Positions 8,848 through 17,743 are shown, counted from the first letter of the stretch. The stretch is DNA of 52,968 nt from an uncultured Prevotella sp. (GCA_900554695.1 USHV01000018.1:1-52968), one strand, 5' to 3'. Notes: generated by a model from the letters alone, not told the origin. Numbers and translations are program-made.

Positions 8848-10179
8848 TTAAGATTTCTGTGCCGGCGGATTGATAACCACCTTAACCTTACTTATACGGC
8901 GTCCTTCTATGCCGACAATCTCAAAAAGATAATTCTTATATTCTATCTTTTCGTGAATGCTCAGAAAATCGCCCTTTATCTCAAGCAACATTCCTGCGAG
9001 TGTATCCGCCTCACCCTCGACATCTGAAAAGACGTCTTCGTCGGCATCAATAATCTTATAAAAATCCGTGAGAAGCGTCTTACCTTCGAAGATATAAGTA
9101 TTGTAGTTTATCTTTGAATATGTGTTGCCCTCGTCGTCGAACTCATCGTTTATCTCGCCGACAATCTCCTCCAGAATGTCTTCAAGCGTAACCAGTCCGC
9201 TGGTGCCACCGAACTCGTCCACGACAATGGCAATGTGCATCTTGTTCTTCTGAAACTCTCTCAACAGTGCGTCTATCTTCTTTGTCTCCGGAACGAAATA
9301 AGGCGGACGTATGAGACTTTGCCATCTGAAAGTGGAATGTTTCGACAGATGAGGCAACAGGTCCTTTATATACAAAATACCTTTTATGTTGTCCGATGTG
9401 TCCTGATATACAGGAATGCGGCTGTAGTTGTTGTCAACGATACATTTCAACACATCAGAGAAATTGCTTTCGATATTTATATTGACAATATCCTGCCTTA
9501 CTGTCATTATTTCCTTGGCGGTTTCGTCTCCGAAACGTATGATACCCTGGAGCATGCTCTGCTCGTCTTTTATGTCTTCCGTATCAGTAAGCTCCAGAGC
9601 CTGCTCCAGTTCGTTGACACTGAGCACGTGGTTTTCCTTCTGCACAACCTTCTCCGCAAGCATGCCACTGCGTAGAAGAATATTCTCGACAGGCCAGAAG
9701 AGTTTTCTGAAAAACATTATGCCTCGCACTGCCCTACGGCAGAAACGCAACGGATTCTGACGACTGTACACCTTAGGCATTATCTCGCCAAAAAGAAGCA
9801 ACAGGAATGTGAGCAGCACAGTGATGCACAGGAACTGCAGCCAATACGCCTTCGGACCGAAATCAATGATCGATGCGAAGATATAATTGCACAGCATGAT
9901 TATCGTCACATTGACAAAATTGTTGGTAATAAGTATTGTTGCCAATGTGCGCTCGCTGTCGTCGAGCAATAATTTTATCTTTTTATCTATTTCTGTCTTG
10001 CCAGAGCTTACCTCTGATATTTCAGACGGCAGAAGACTGAAAAAAGCTATTTCGGAACCACTTGCGAATCCTGATATGAGAAGCAGGAGTACTGTCAACA
10101 AGAGAGCGACAGCAACACCAATGGAAGGTGTTATGAAATGTATGTCTGATAAAGACTCGATTATCGGTAAAGTATCCAA
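8848..10179 (-). CDS. gldE: GldE-like CNNM/CBS-domain membrane protein
   Basis: This 443-residue membrane protein of the DUF21-CBS-CorC_HlyC family includes GldE, named for flavobacterial gliding motility, and CorC-like transport proteins. The N-terminal DUF21 domain has three to four membrane segments (about residues 18-40, 80-100, 110-135) and the stretch GSEIAFFSLLPSEI. A CBS pair spans ~205-330 (MTVRQDIVNINIES, SRIPVYQDTSDNIKGILYI, HIAIVVDEFGGTSGLVTLED). A C-terminal CorC_HlyC domain ends at ~435 with GRRISKVKVVI. It sits 14 bp after ssb, which supports the GldE assignment over a generic hemolysin label. Its usual partner gldD is not beside it here. The biochemical role is uncertain: ion transport is known for relatives, and motility is unlikely in this lineage. 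Confidence 0.85.
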   Translation of the reverse strand: MDTLPIIESLSDIHFITPSIGVAVALLLTVLLLLISGFASGSEIAFFSLLPSEISEVSSGKTEIDKKIKLLLDDSERTLATILITNNFVNVTIIMLCNYIFASIIDFGPKAYWLQFLCITVLLTFLLLLFGEIMPKVYSRQNPLRFCRRAVRGIMFFRKLFWPVENILLRSGMLAEKVVQKENHVLSVNELEQALELTDTEDIKDEQSMLQGIIRFGDETAKEIMTVRQDIVNINIESNFSDVLKCIVDNNYSRIPVYQDTSDNIKGILYIKDLLPHLSKHSTFRWQSLIRPPYFVPETKKIDALLREFQKNKMHIAIVVDEFGGTSGLVTLEDILEEIVGEINDEFDDEGNTYSKINYNTYIFEGKTLLTDFYKIIDADEDVFSDVEGEADTLAGMLLEIKGDFLSIHEKIEYKNYLFEIVGIEGRRISKVKVVINPPAQKS

Positions 10180-10193
10180 AACTTTTTGTTTTA

Positions 10194-10604
10194 TTAAAAT
10201 GGCAAATCATCCGTCTGAGAGTCAGTCTTACCATCCGGTGCAGGCGACGTTTTCTGTTCTGTCGATACGGATGCCGTCCTGCTGGAGAGTATTTCCATAT
10301 TCTCACCGTATATTTCCGTCACAAAACGACGCATGCCTTTCTGGTCGTCATACACACGATAGCGTAACCGTCCTTCTATATACAGCTTGTCACCTTTGTG
10401 TACATATTTCTCGGCTATCTTGGCAAGGCCCTTCCACAATACGATGTTGTGCCAATCGGTGCGCTCAGGCACACGTGTACCGTTCTGCAATGTGTAAGCA
10501 CGTTCAGTCGTAGCGAGTCTGAACTGTGCCACCGCCTGGTCTGCGTCATAATAACGCACATCAGGCTCATTGCCTACGTTTCCTATGAGCATCACCTTGT
10601 TCAT
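10194..10604 (-). CDS. ssb: Single-stranded DNA-binding protein
   Basis: SSB coats single-stranded DNA in replication, recombination and repair. The 136-residue protein has the OB-fold domain in residues 1-105, with the typical opening MNKVMLIGNVGNEPDVRY, the strand FRLATTE, and WHNIVLWKGLAKIAEKYVHKGDKLYIEG. A flexible polar linker follows and ends in the acidic tip DDLPF, which binds partner proteins. It lies between the conserved hypothetical gene (26 bp upstream) and gldE (14 bp downstream), so it is probably transcribed with them. Confidence 0.97.
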   Translation of the reverse strand: MNKVMLIGNVGNEPDVRYYDADQAVAQFRLATTERAYTLQNGTRVPERTDWHNIVLWKGLAKIAEKYVHKGDKLYIEGRLRYRVYDDQKGMRRFVTEIYGENMEILSSRTASVSTEQKTSPAPDGKTDSQTDDLPF

Positions 10605-10630
10605 AATATTTCAAAACAAACGGTTGAAAA

Positions 10631-11185
10631 TCATTTCCACATTCCAAGGTATTTATAATGGAAATTCTTTCCCTTTGCCGACGGGAATTGCGAACGGCTG
10701 TCAACACGCCCTTTCAGGTGCTCAACAATCCTGTTATAGCAATCCAATCCCGACATCGCCTTGCAATGTACCACGAAATGCGTATCACGATACTCATGCT
10801 TACCTGTTGACGGTATCATGACAACCCGCTTGAAATCAAGAGAACCCTCATACCATCCCGGTCTTTCTTCGTTCAGACGAGTCACAACGGTAGCAGCAAG
10901 ATCGCGCTTATCCATCATCTGTCCGCCTGCCGGCATTGGATGAAGAGCCTTTTTCTGTTTGAAGTCAAGCATTGTGGCCGCAGTGGTCTTTATAATGATA
11001 AAATAGACACGCTGTCTAACCTTGTATCTTTTGGGATAATAGACATCGCTTGCAACATAATCACGGATGTCTGCCTCAAGTCCGGGATTCATTCCGATTT
11101 CCTGAATAGAACGCAAAAAAGCGATTGCGTCATCAACATTAGTGACTAACGTCTCTTTATCAAAATATCTTAAGTATAAGTTCAT
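10631..11185 (-). CDS. Conserved hypothetical protein of Bacteroidales
   Basis: I do not assign a function. The preferred start is the ATG at 11185 (MNLYLRYFDKETLV), giving 184 residues; the frame stays open further upstream, but those codons come from tRNA-flanking sequence. The protein is soluble and basic, with no signal peptide or membrane segment. It begins with a phrase (NLYLRYFDKETLV) that I recall from hypothetical proteins in other Bacteroidales, and contains YPKRYKVRQRVYFIIIKT and a C-terminal HYKYLGMWK. It lies between the tRNA cluster and ssb on the same strand, so it may share the tRNA promoter. Confidence 0.75.
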   Translation of the reverse strand: MNLYLRYFDKETLVTNVDDAIAFLRSIQEIGMNPGLEADIRDYVASDVYYPKRYKVRQRVYFIIIKTTAATMLDFKQKKALHPMPAGGQMMDKRDLAATVVTRLNEERPGWYEGSLDFKRVVMIPSTGKHEYRDTHFVVHCKAMSGLDCYNRIVEHLKGRVDSRSQFPSAKGKNFHYKYLGMWK

Positions 11186-11215
11186 TGGGTTGATTTGTTT
11201 CTCTGAGAAAAAAAG

Positions 11216-11288
<73 letters not shown>

Positions 11289-11300
11289 GAAAAATAATGG

Positions 11301-11384
11301 TGAAGAGGAGGAGACTCGAACTCCCACGACACAATTGTCACTACCCCCTCAAAGTAGCGCGTCTACCTATTCCGCCACCTCTCC
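11301..11384 (-). tRNA. tRNA-Leu (GAG)
   Basis: A class II tRNA with a long variable arm (GACAATTGTGTC). The anticodon loop TTGAGGG gives GAG, and the T-arm is GAGTTCGAGTCTC. The acceptor GGAGAGG pairs with CCTCTTC. The CCA tail appears to be encoded at 11298-11300, unlike its neighbours. Confidence 0.95.
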
Positions 11385-11411
11385 AACATGTGAACTATTC
11401 TGAATAAACAG

Positions 11412-11493
11412 TGCCCAGAACAGGACTCGAACCTGCACGCCTTGCGGCACACGCACCTGAAACGTGCGCGTCTACCAATTCCGCCACCTGGGC
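11412..11493 (-). tRNA. tRNA-Leu (CAG)
   Basis: A class II tRNA with acceptor GCCCAGG/TCTGGGC. The anticodon stem CACGT/GCGTG encloses the loop TTCAGGT, giving anticodon CAG. The variable arm is GTGCCGCAAGGCGTG-like and the T-loop is GGTTCGAGTCC. CCA is not encoded. Confidence 0.94.
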
Positions 11494-11533
11494 AAAAAAT
11501 TCAATTCTGTCAAACTCTCTATTCAGAATATTG

Positions 11534-11606
<73 letters not shown>

Positions 11607-11646
11607 AACATTTCTTTTTATAGAAGCATTTCTCTAAATGCGGTTG

Positions 11647-11677
11647 CAAAGGTAATGCTTTTTTTCCAATCCACAAA
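11647..11677 (-). promoter_or_regulatory. Promoter of the tRNA operon
   Basis: On the minus strand TTTG (11674-11677), a 19-bp spacer and TACCTTTG (11647-11654) form a strong Bacteroidetes promoter. It reads into Gly-Leu-Leu-Gly tRNAs and possibly on to the hypothetical gene and ssb. Confidence 0.8.
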
Positions 11678-11714
11678 CTTTTCCGGCCTTTTTTTTCAAA
11701 ATTAGTACATTTTT

Positions 11715-12896
11715 CTAATCCATCCTGCTAAAATAGTCCTTATAAGTGTATTCGCGGAGCACTTCCAATTCGTTGTCAGACTGGTGCACAATGGCTATGG
11801 ACGGATGGGTAATGCCGTTAAAAGTACAGGTCTTGACAGTCGTATAATGAATCATATCCTCGAATATCACATTGTCACCCACATTGAGTTCCTTGTCAAA
11901 CAACCAACCAGACATGAAGTCACCTGACAGACAGCTGTTGCCTCCCAAACGATAAAAAAATAGAGGACGTCCGTCCATTCCTGCCTGTTCTGGTCCTTCA
12001 GCAATCTCTGCGCCCCTGACGGCAGGCATGTATGGCATCTCCAGACAATCGGGCATATGGCAGGTGAAGCTCACATTCAGTATGGCTGTACGTATACCGT
12101 GATCCTCCACTACATCGACAACCTGTGACACAAGAGGGCCAGTCTGCCAGGCAAAGGCGCTTCCAGGTTCCAGTATGACCTTAAGGTTAGGATATCTGCC
12201 ACGGAAATCACGCAAAAGACTTATGAGCAGATCCACATCATAATCTTTACGGGTCATGAGATGTCCACCTCCGAAATTAATCCAACGCAGCTGTCCGAAC
12301 CACTTTGAGAATTTCTCTTCTATATGAGAGAGAGTACGCTGAAAGACATCTGCCCCACTTTCACAATGGCAGTGGCAATGGAATCCTTCTATATCGGCCG
12401 GCAACTGATCAGGAAGATTTTCGGCGTTGATACCGAACCGAGTGCCGGGAGCACACGGATTATAAAGATCGGTAGATATTTCCGAATACTCCGGATTGAC
12501 ACGCAGACCAAGGCTTATGCCGGGATTGACACGCTTAACCCTCTCCGCAAAACGGTCATACTGCGACAATGAGTTGAACGTAAGATGACTCGAACATTCG
12601 GCTATCTCGTCTATCTCATAAGATGTATAAGCCGGAGAATATGTATGCGCAGGACTGCAGAACTTGTCAAATGCCAACCGGGCCTCAGCCAGAGAACTCG
12701 CCGTTGTGGCGTTGATATATTCGCGGAATATTGGAAACGTCTTCCACAAGGCATATGCCTTGAAGGCCAATATTATCTCAACGCCTGCCGCATCAGCAAC
12801 ATGCTTTATCAGTGAAAGATTCCTGCGAAGCAGACTTTCTTCCAAAATATACATCGGTCTGTGTATCTCCTTAAATGTCTTTGTGTCAACTTTCAT
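11715..12896 (-). CDS. nspC: Carboxynorspermidine decarboxylase
   Basis: NspC decarboxylates carboxynorspermidine or carboxyspermidine to make (nor)spermidine, the main polyamine route in Bacteroidetes. The 393-residue protein is a fold III, PLP-dependent decarboxylase of the alanine-racemase/DapDC type. The PLP lysine is Lys46 in LAFKAYALW. Other expected parts are FHCHCHCESGAD, the glycine loop INFGGGHLM, LEPGSAFAWQ (PLP phosphate contacts), the second-subunit cysteine region SFTCHMPDCLEMPY, and the late GGNSCLSGDF. Its partner carboxyspermidine dehydrogenase is not in the window. A TAnnTTTG box sits just upstream at 12919-12926. Confidence 0.95.
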   Translation of the reverse strand: MKVDTKTFKEIHRPMYILEESLLRRNLSLIKHVADAAGVEIILAFKAYALWKTFPIFREYINATTASSLAEARLAFDKFCSPAHTYSPAYTSYEIDEIAECSSHLTFNSLSQYDRFAERVKRVNPGISLGLRVNPEYSEISTDLYNPCAPGTRFGINAENLPDQLPADIEGFHCHCHCESGADVFQRTLSHIEEKFSKWFGQLRWINFGGGHLMTRKDYDVDLLISLLRDFRGRYPNLKVILEPGSAFAWQTGPLVSQVVDVVEDHGIRTAILNVSFTCHMPDCLEMPYMPAVRGAEIAEGPEQAGMDGRPLFFYRLGGNSCLSGDFMSGWLFDKELNVGDNVIFEDMIHYTTVKTCTFNGITHPSIAIVHQSDNELEVLREYTYKDYFSRMD

Positions 12897-12918
12897 ATCT
12901 ACGAATTATTATAATGTA

Positions 12919-12926
12919 CAAAATTA
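12919..12926 (-). promoter_or_regulatory. Possible -7 box of nspC
   Basis: TAATTTTG on the minus strand lies 23 bp before the nspC start codon. No clear TTTG is found at the -33 spacing, so only the -7 element is supported. Confidence 0.45.
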
Positions 12927-13034
12927 CCCAAAATTTTCCACATTGCCGAATATCGCAACTATAATCAAAAATAAAAAGCAGGCAATGAATCGGCAAACAA
13001 CAGCAAGTTATAACATCATGATATTATGCAGGCC

Positions 13035-13114
13035 CCGTATATAAACACAATGCGTCTGTTATAAAAATAATGCGTCTGACATACGGCAGCCAAGAGCCCG
13101 GCACCTATAGGTGC
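13035..13114. repeat. Small palindromes and direct repeats downstream of the PAP2 gene
   Basis: Two copies of AATGCGTCTG (13049-13058, 13069-13078) lie 20 bp apart between inverted hexamers CCGTAT (13035-13040) and ATACGG (13081-13086). A perfect 14-bp palindrome GCACCTATAGGTGC follows at 13101-13114. No T run follows on the minus strand, so it is not a standard terminator. Confidence 0.5.
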
Positions 13115-13131
13115 AGACCGGAGAACTGATG

Positions 13132-13995
13132 TCATAAATTAATAACAAGACTGTAGCACAGTATGCAAAATATGGTTCCGAATATAGAAATATTCAATAC
13201 GAGAAAATTTCTCTGAGCTGAAGTAGTGTAGAAATTCATCGTATATCTTTTCATCAGTACTCGTACATAAAAATATCTAAAGGAATAATATGCCAAGCCT
13301 CCGATTGTCACGCCTAACATTGAACCAAAAAGTATATCTCCAGGATAGTGCACACCGAGATAGATGCGCGAATAACATATGCATATTGCCCAGATAACAA
13401 GCGGGAATATTATTATCTTCTTTCTGAATACCAGCGACATATATGTCACAACTCCAAAGGCATTTGCCGCATGACTGGATACAAAACCATAGAGGCCGCT
13501 CCTGTATCCGTTTACAAAATGCAAGAGATCGCATATCATCGGACTGCGCGACGGTCTCAACCGGCATGCGTATGGCTTTATGACAGCAGAGGCTATTGTG
13601 TCGCACAAAGCCACGACCACAACCAGACTCAATACAAAGAACAGCATCTCATACCACTTGAACCGGTCCTGAAAGAAGAAATAGAATAATGCAAGAATGA
13701 GCGGAACAGTAGAGTATTTTGAAGAAAAAGTATACCAAAAAGCATCCAACGTACTGCCGCCATCATAATTGAGCAGCACCATTAAGTGCTTGTCAAACAA
13801 ATCCAACATTCTGATTACAGGCGCAGACTCTGGTATGGCATAGAATACAAATGCCGCAATCAGGAGCAGTGCGAGACCACACAAAAACCGCACCATAAAG
13901 ACATCAAACCTCCGCGCAGACGTACTGACAGACGAATGAAACACTCTCTGAAAATGCAAGGACAGATTCTTTATAGCCATATTATTGATTGACAT
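13132..13995 (-). CDS. PAP2-family membrane phosphatase
   Basis: An integral membrane phosphatase of the PAP2 (lipid phosphate phosphatase) superfamily, probably acting on a lipid pyrophosphate or phosphatidate at the inner membrane. The 287-residue protein has about six membrane segments. All three catalytic motifs are present: K140xxxxxxR147P, SSH with His175, and SRIYLGVHYPGD with Arg210, His216 and Asp220. The second motif reads VSSHAAN where PSGH is usual, a common variation. The start used is MSINNMAIKN; the internal Met6 is also possible. It could act in undecaprenyl, lipid A or phospholipid metabolism; no neighbour settles this. Confidence 0.88.
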   Translation of the reverse strand: MSINNMAIKNLSLHFQRVFHSSVSTSARRFDVFMVRFLCGLALLLIAAFVFYAIPESAPVIRMLDLFDKHLMVLLNYDGGSTLDAFWYTFSSKYSTVPLILALFYFFFQDRFKWYEMLFFVLSLVVVVALCDTIASAVIKPYACRLRPSRSPMICDLLHFVNGYRSGLYGFVSSHAANAFGVVTYMSLVFRKKIIIFPLVIWAICICYSRIYLGVHYPGDILFGSMLGVTIGGLAYYSFRYFYVRVLMKRYTMNFYTTSAQRNFLVLNISIFGTIFCILCYSLVINL

Positions 13996-14093
13996 CTTTA
14001 TTTATGATAACCTGGAATTCTTCTTATTATTGTATAAATAGTATAAAAAATGTAAGATTTTGAACACATTACCTTCATTGTCACGTTCTGTCA

Positions 14094-14579
14094 TCACATA
14101 GACAGCAACTGCTCGCCTTCCACATCACATCCGGAAAAGCCCATCTGGCGGGCTCGCTCTTTGTCGAATGCATAATAAACCGACTCTGCTTCCACACACA
14201 CTTTACCATTCCCGTCCTCAAGCGTCACACTTATGGTGTAATAGCTACGCTTCTGACCGGTTATCCTTGCGCGCACCGTGAGCTGCGGTTCGGTAAGCAT
14301 CACGGGTCTAAGATATTTAAGATTAAGTCGCGACGTAACGCCTGATGTCTGCAACTTGCGCATAACAACCCACCCGGCAGTCTCGTCAATCAATGTTGCC
14401 AGAATGCCGCCGTGCATCACGCCTGTCCATCCCTGGAAATGTTCCTGAGGATGCCAATAGGACACTACGTCGTCACCATCCTCAAAAAACTCCATGTGCA
14501 GTCCCAACGGATTGTCCGGCGAACAACCGAAGCAATCATATTCAGAATTTCCGACAAACGGATTTTTTATCTTTCTCAT
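14094..14579 (-). CDS. PaaI-family hotdog thioesterase
   Basis: A 161-residue single-domain hotdog-fold acyl-CoA (or acyl-ACP) thioesterase. The central signature MHGGILATLIDETAGWV (residues 55-71) includes the HGG motif and the conserved Asp65/Glu66 in the long helix that forms the active site. The conserved start CFGCSPDNPLGLHMEF is typical of this subgroup. No signal peptide is seen, so it should be cytoplasmic. It begins 12 bp after the DUF5686 stop codon on the same strand, suggesting one operon. The natural substrate is unknown. Confidence 0.9.
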   Translation of the reverse strand: MRKIKNPFVGNSEYDCFGCSPDNPLGLHMEFFEDGDDVVSYWHPQEHFQGWTGVMHGGILATLIDETAGWVVMRKLQTSGVTSRLNLKYLRPVMLTEPQLTVRARITGQKRSYYTISVTLEDGNGKVCVEAESVYYAFDKERARQMGFSGCDVEGEQLLSM

Positions 14580-14591
14580 ACTGACAACTTT

Positions 14592-17180
14592 TTAGAAACT
14601 CATCATAAAGCTAAAGCGCACACCGTTCTTTTTAACTCCGGGCAGATCGGTATATGTCAGCCTGCGCACATAATCTACGCCGAAGAACTTGAATATATTG
14701 TGCACACCGACCACAACTTCCCAATATGGTTTGTTCTTGTCCAACATACCGGCACCTTCCGGGAAGCGGAACAGCAGCGGGTCAGCACTATTGCGCTCGA
14801 GGAATGGATTGTTCTTATCCGTAAGCATTCCCCACATTCCCTTCACGGCAATGTATTCACGCCACTTCAGCTTCTTCACAAGAGGTATGCGGTTGAGCAG
14901 TTTACCGTTCATATCCCATGACACTGACCAGAAAGCGTATCTATCGCTGAGGAACTCCATATTCTTCATCATGTTAAATGTGCTCTCGTGCTCGAAGTAA
15001 GACAGGTTCACCGGAGGCATGATAAGCAGCGGGAAAGGCACCTTGTCCCATTGTATTCCACCGTTGAGGTGAGTATCAATATAACCCCAGCTTCCAAGCC
15101 AGAATCTCTTATATATACCCATCTCAGTGAAATTAAGGCGATATTCTCCGCCCAGGAAATTCTTCATACCGACCGTGTGGCTGAGCGTAAACTCAGGCGA
15201 ATCAAGGTTGACCGGCCAACGTTGCTGCTTCGTGTTGACGAATGTCTGACCAGGACAATAACGCAATCCGAGTTTGAACTCAGTGGTCCTTATCTTTGAA
15301 ACGAGATTCTTAACCTCTTCTCCGTTTTCGTTAACCGTCGGAGATGTCATACGTTCGAACAAAAGATCACCTGTAGGCTCATTGCTTTCAGTCTTTATAG
15401 ACGTGTCGAAACTGAATCCCCAGTCTGTCTCATAAACAAAGCTGAGTTTCTGTCGGTTATAGAAATACATCTGCTCGACCTTCTGCGTACGGAAAGCCAT
15501 AAACACATTATCCTTGTTATGCAACAGGAATTTGTCCGAAGGAGACATCACGTCGTAAGAGCTCTCGAATATTATGTTGCGTTGCGGGAACTCAAACGGC
15601 ACATTCTTTTTCTTATTAAAGCTGTATGTAATCTCCGTACCGTAATAATGTTTCCTCGACTCTGTACCATAGGCATAATATCCGTTCCAGAACAGATGAT
15701 TGCTCAGATTTGCCGTTGTGCGGCCACTGATTCTGAATCTGTACCCATCCACGAAGTTCTTAGAAATAACGGTATTTATCGGTCCGAAGTCAAATTTGCT
15801 CTTTGTCCGCGATGTTCCCGTCTCCACATAATTCTCCAGTAACGCCCTGACACCGAATATTATCCACTTATAATTCTTCGATTGCTCCATGCGATGGATA
15901 AACTCGTTCATCGACGACTCACTCTTGGTCAGACCGACAGCCCTGTATTGGTTCCAGAAAGCCTCGTCACGTATCATCGCGTCGGCCTCATGCCGCACCT
16001 TCGCCTTGCCTTTGAACAGTTTGCTCGGCAATTCGTCGAAAGCATAATCGCTCAACCTGGTAGTTCGTGTAACGAGCATATTGCCAAACAGATTGTTGAC
16101 TCTAAGCTCAACCATCATATCATCCACAGTGAGCACCCACTCTCCGTTAGGCAGCTTTGTATATTCCTGCTCTATCTTCATGTTGTCAACGAAATTGACA
16201 ATACTGCTTTTCGGCAAAGTGAGTGAGCAACGTTTTACGTGCAATGTAGAATCTGCCAGAACATAAAGTTCACCTCTAAAACCGAAGTCCTGCTGATTGT
16301 TCGGCAAGAACTGCAGATGATAACACAGGTCACGGTCAACATACACCGTGTCCTCTATATAGAATCTGTAGAACGAAATTGCCGTCTCACCGATAGGACT
16401 GGTGAACTGATACTGAAAGAGTCGCACATGATCGTCGTATATATCGACGTCGGTAAACACCTCTTTCAGCATCGTATTAAGAATCTCTCCGGTCTGCAAT
16501 ACATTATTTATACCGTCAGAGCGCTGTCCCTTGATGATGTCCTTCTCTACTTTAGGTTCCTTTCTGTAGATGTGCTGCGTGACAGTCTCGTCCACAGAAA
16601 TAGGCAATATCAGTTTGTTGTTATACGGACTTGTCTCTATCTGGTCGGCCAGCCACGACTGCTTTTTGAACACTCCCTTATCAAGGTCGTCGGGCTTTAT
16701 GTCATTGATAGAGAACGTTATCTTCTGGTATTTGTTATACTGATAGTAGTCGTGATTATCCAGATGCGTGCGTTCCTTTGCCGCAATCACACGCTTCATC
16801 AGCTCAACCGCAGGATTGTTCTTGCGCGAATATTTGTCACGCTTGCTTTTTATCACAACTTCGCTCAGATTTCTCGAATCCTCTTTAAGTACAATTTTAA
16901 GATACGACGGAGTATCTTGTGACACCTTTACAGTCTGCGACTTGAATCCAACAGAGCTGAACGTAAGAGTCCATCCCTCATGACGCTCGATGGTAAACTT
17001 TCCGTTTATGTCGCTTACCACAGCCACATGATGGCCCTTATATATAGCGCTCGCATTGGGAATGGCATACCCATCCTCATCAACTATTTCACCGGTTATT
17101 TGTGCAAAGGCATACACTGCCACGAAAAAGGTCACAAATAAAAAACAAAAAAATCTTTTCACCTGTATGTATTTACTCAA
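14592..17180 (-). CDS. DUF5686 outer-membrane protein with carboxypeptidase-like regulatory domain
   Basis: An 862-residue outer-membrane protein. The signal peptide ends near Ala26 (VAVYAFA). Residues ~27-105 form the small beta-sandwich (ITGEIVDEDGYAIPNASAIY, SDINGKFTIE, FSSVGFKSQTVKV) also found at the start of SusC/TonB-dependent transporters. There is no TonB plug, however, and the remainder matches the DUF5686 family: FKGKAKVRHEADAMIRDEAFW in the middle and a C-terminal half with alternating strands ending in GVRFSFMMSF, a final aromatic residue typical of an outer-membrane barrel. The function of the family is not established. Its promoter (17194-17225) is divergent from that of the lipid operon at 17273. 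Confidence 0.85.
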   Translation of the reverse strand: MSKYIQVKRFFCFLFVTFFVAVYAFAQITGEIVDEDGYAIPNASAIYKGHHVAVVSDINGKFTIERHEGWTLTFSSVGFKSQTVKVSQDTPSYLKIVLKEDSRNLSEVVIKSKRDKYSRKNNPAVELMKRVIAAKERTHLDNHDYYQYNKYQKITFSINDIKPDDLDKGVFKKQSWLADQIETSPYNNKLILPISVDETVTQHIYRKEPKVEKDIIKGQRSDGINNVLQTGEILNTMLKEVFTDVDIYDDHVRLFQYQFTSPIGETAISFYRFYIEDTVYVDRDLCYHLQFLPNNQQDFGFRGELYVLADSTLHVKRCSLTLPKSSIVNFVDNMKIEQEYTKLPNGEWVLTVDDMMVELRVNNLFGNMLVTRTTRLSDYAFDELPSKLFKGKAKVRHEADAMIRDEAFWNQYRAVGLTKSESSMNEFIHRMEQSKNYKWIIFGVRALLENYVETGTSRTKSKFDFGPINTVISKNFVDGYRFRISGRTTANLSNHLFWNGYYAYGTESRKHYYGTEITYSFNKKKNVPFEFPQRNIIFESSYDVMSPSDKFLLHNKDNVFMAFRTQKVEQMYFYNRQKLSFVYETDWGFSFDTSIKTESNEPTGDLLFERMTSPTVNENGEEVKNLVSKIRTTEFKLGLRYCPGQTFVNTKQQRWPVNLDSPEFTLSHTVGMKNFLGGEYRLNFTEMGIYKRFWLGSWGYIDTHLNGGIQWDKVPFPLLIMPPVNLSYFEHESTFNMMKNMEFLSDRYAFWSVSWDMNGKLLNRIPLVKKLKWREYIAVKGMWGMLTDKNNPFLERNSADPLLFRFPEGAGMLDKNKPYWEVVVGVHNIFKFFGVDYVRRLTYTDLPGVKKNGVRFSFMMSF

Positions 17181-17193
17181 AATAAAACCGGTG

Positions 17194-17225
17194 CAAAGAT
17201 ATACATAGATATTAAAAAAAGCAAG
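17194..17225 (-). promoter_or_regulatory. Promoter of the DUF5686-thioesterase operon
   Basis: On the minus strand CTTG (17222-17225), a 20-bp spacer and TATCTTTG (17194-17201). The -7 box is exact and the -33 box has one mismatch. Confidence 0.6.
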
Positions 17226-17232
17226 AAAACTT

Positions 17233-17263
17233 TTTGCTTTTTAATATTTTTCTATTAATTTTG
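17233..17263 (+). promoter_or_regulatory. Promoter of the inositol-lipid operon, very close to the start codon
   Basis: TTTG (17233-17236), 19 bp, then TAATTTTG (17256-17263). The start codon at 17273 is only 10 bp after the end of the -7 box, so the leader would be about 3-6 nt long. Confidence 0.7.
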
Positions 17264-17272
17264 CACCATTGT

Positions 17273-17743
17273 ATGAAAAGATTGCCACTTTTACCCACTA
17301 TTATTGGAACGGGCTTTGGCAGCGGATTCTGGCCATGGGGACCAGGAACGGCAGGTGCATTGTTAGGCATGCTTTTATGGTATGCCCTTTCTTTTCTGCT
17401 TACTTCAACAGTTCTATTTGCTATCACACTCTGCGCCATTGTGGTTTTCACTATTCTTGGGACATGGGCAACAAAACGTCTTGAGCCTTTTTGGGGCTCT
17501 GACCCAAAGAAAGTGGTGGTGGATGAGATGGTCGGCGTATGGATACCATTGCTTGCCGTACCGTCACAGTCACTGTGGCTGGCACTGGCATCATTTGTGC
17601 TTTTCCGTTTCTTTGACATATTAAAGCCCCTTGGTATAAGGAAACTCGACAGACATGACGGAGCATTTTTCGTTATGGCCGATGACATACTTGCAGGTAT
17701 ATACAGTCTTATAATCATCGTTGCAGTTCAATGGATAATTTAA
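17273..17743 (+). CDS. PgpA-family lipid phosphatase, probable phosphatidylinositol-phosphate phosphatase
   Basis: PgpA-type membrane phosphatases remove the phosphate from phosphatidylglycerol phosphate. In Bacteroides a homologue in an equivalent gene cluster is implicated in dephosphorylating phosphatidylinositol phosphate. The 156-residue protein has four membrane segments, the N-terminal motif GTGFGSGFWPWGPGTAGAL and the acidic catalytic motif DEMVG (Asp84, Glu85). The chosen start is the ATG at 17273 (MKRLPLLPT), because longer versions begin inside the promoter. It overlaps the GtrA gene by 13 bp. The phosphatidylinositol role is inferred from the neighbouring CDP-alcohol transferase and Aur1-like genes; a plain PgpA role is the alternative. 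Confidence 0.87.
   Translation: MKRLPLLPTIIGTGFGSGFWPWGPGTAGALLGMLLWYALSFLLTSTVLFAITLCAIVVFTILGTWATKRLEPFWGSDPKKVVVDEMVGVWIPLLAVPSQSLWLALASFVLFRFFDILKPLGIRKLDRHDGAFFVMADDILAGIYSLIIIVAVQWII

Noticed and set aside
17212..17718. 168-codon minus-strand frame opposite the PgpA gene
   Set aside because: It is antisense to a clear PgpA-family gene with conserved motifs, has no domain of its own, and would share its DNA with both promoters.
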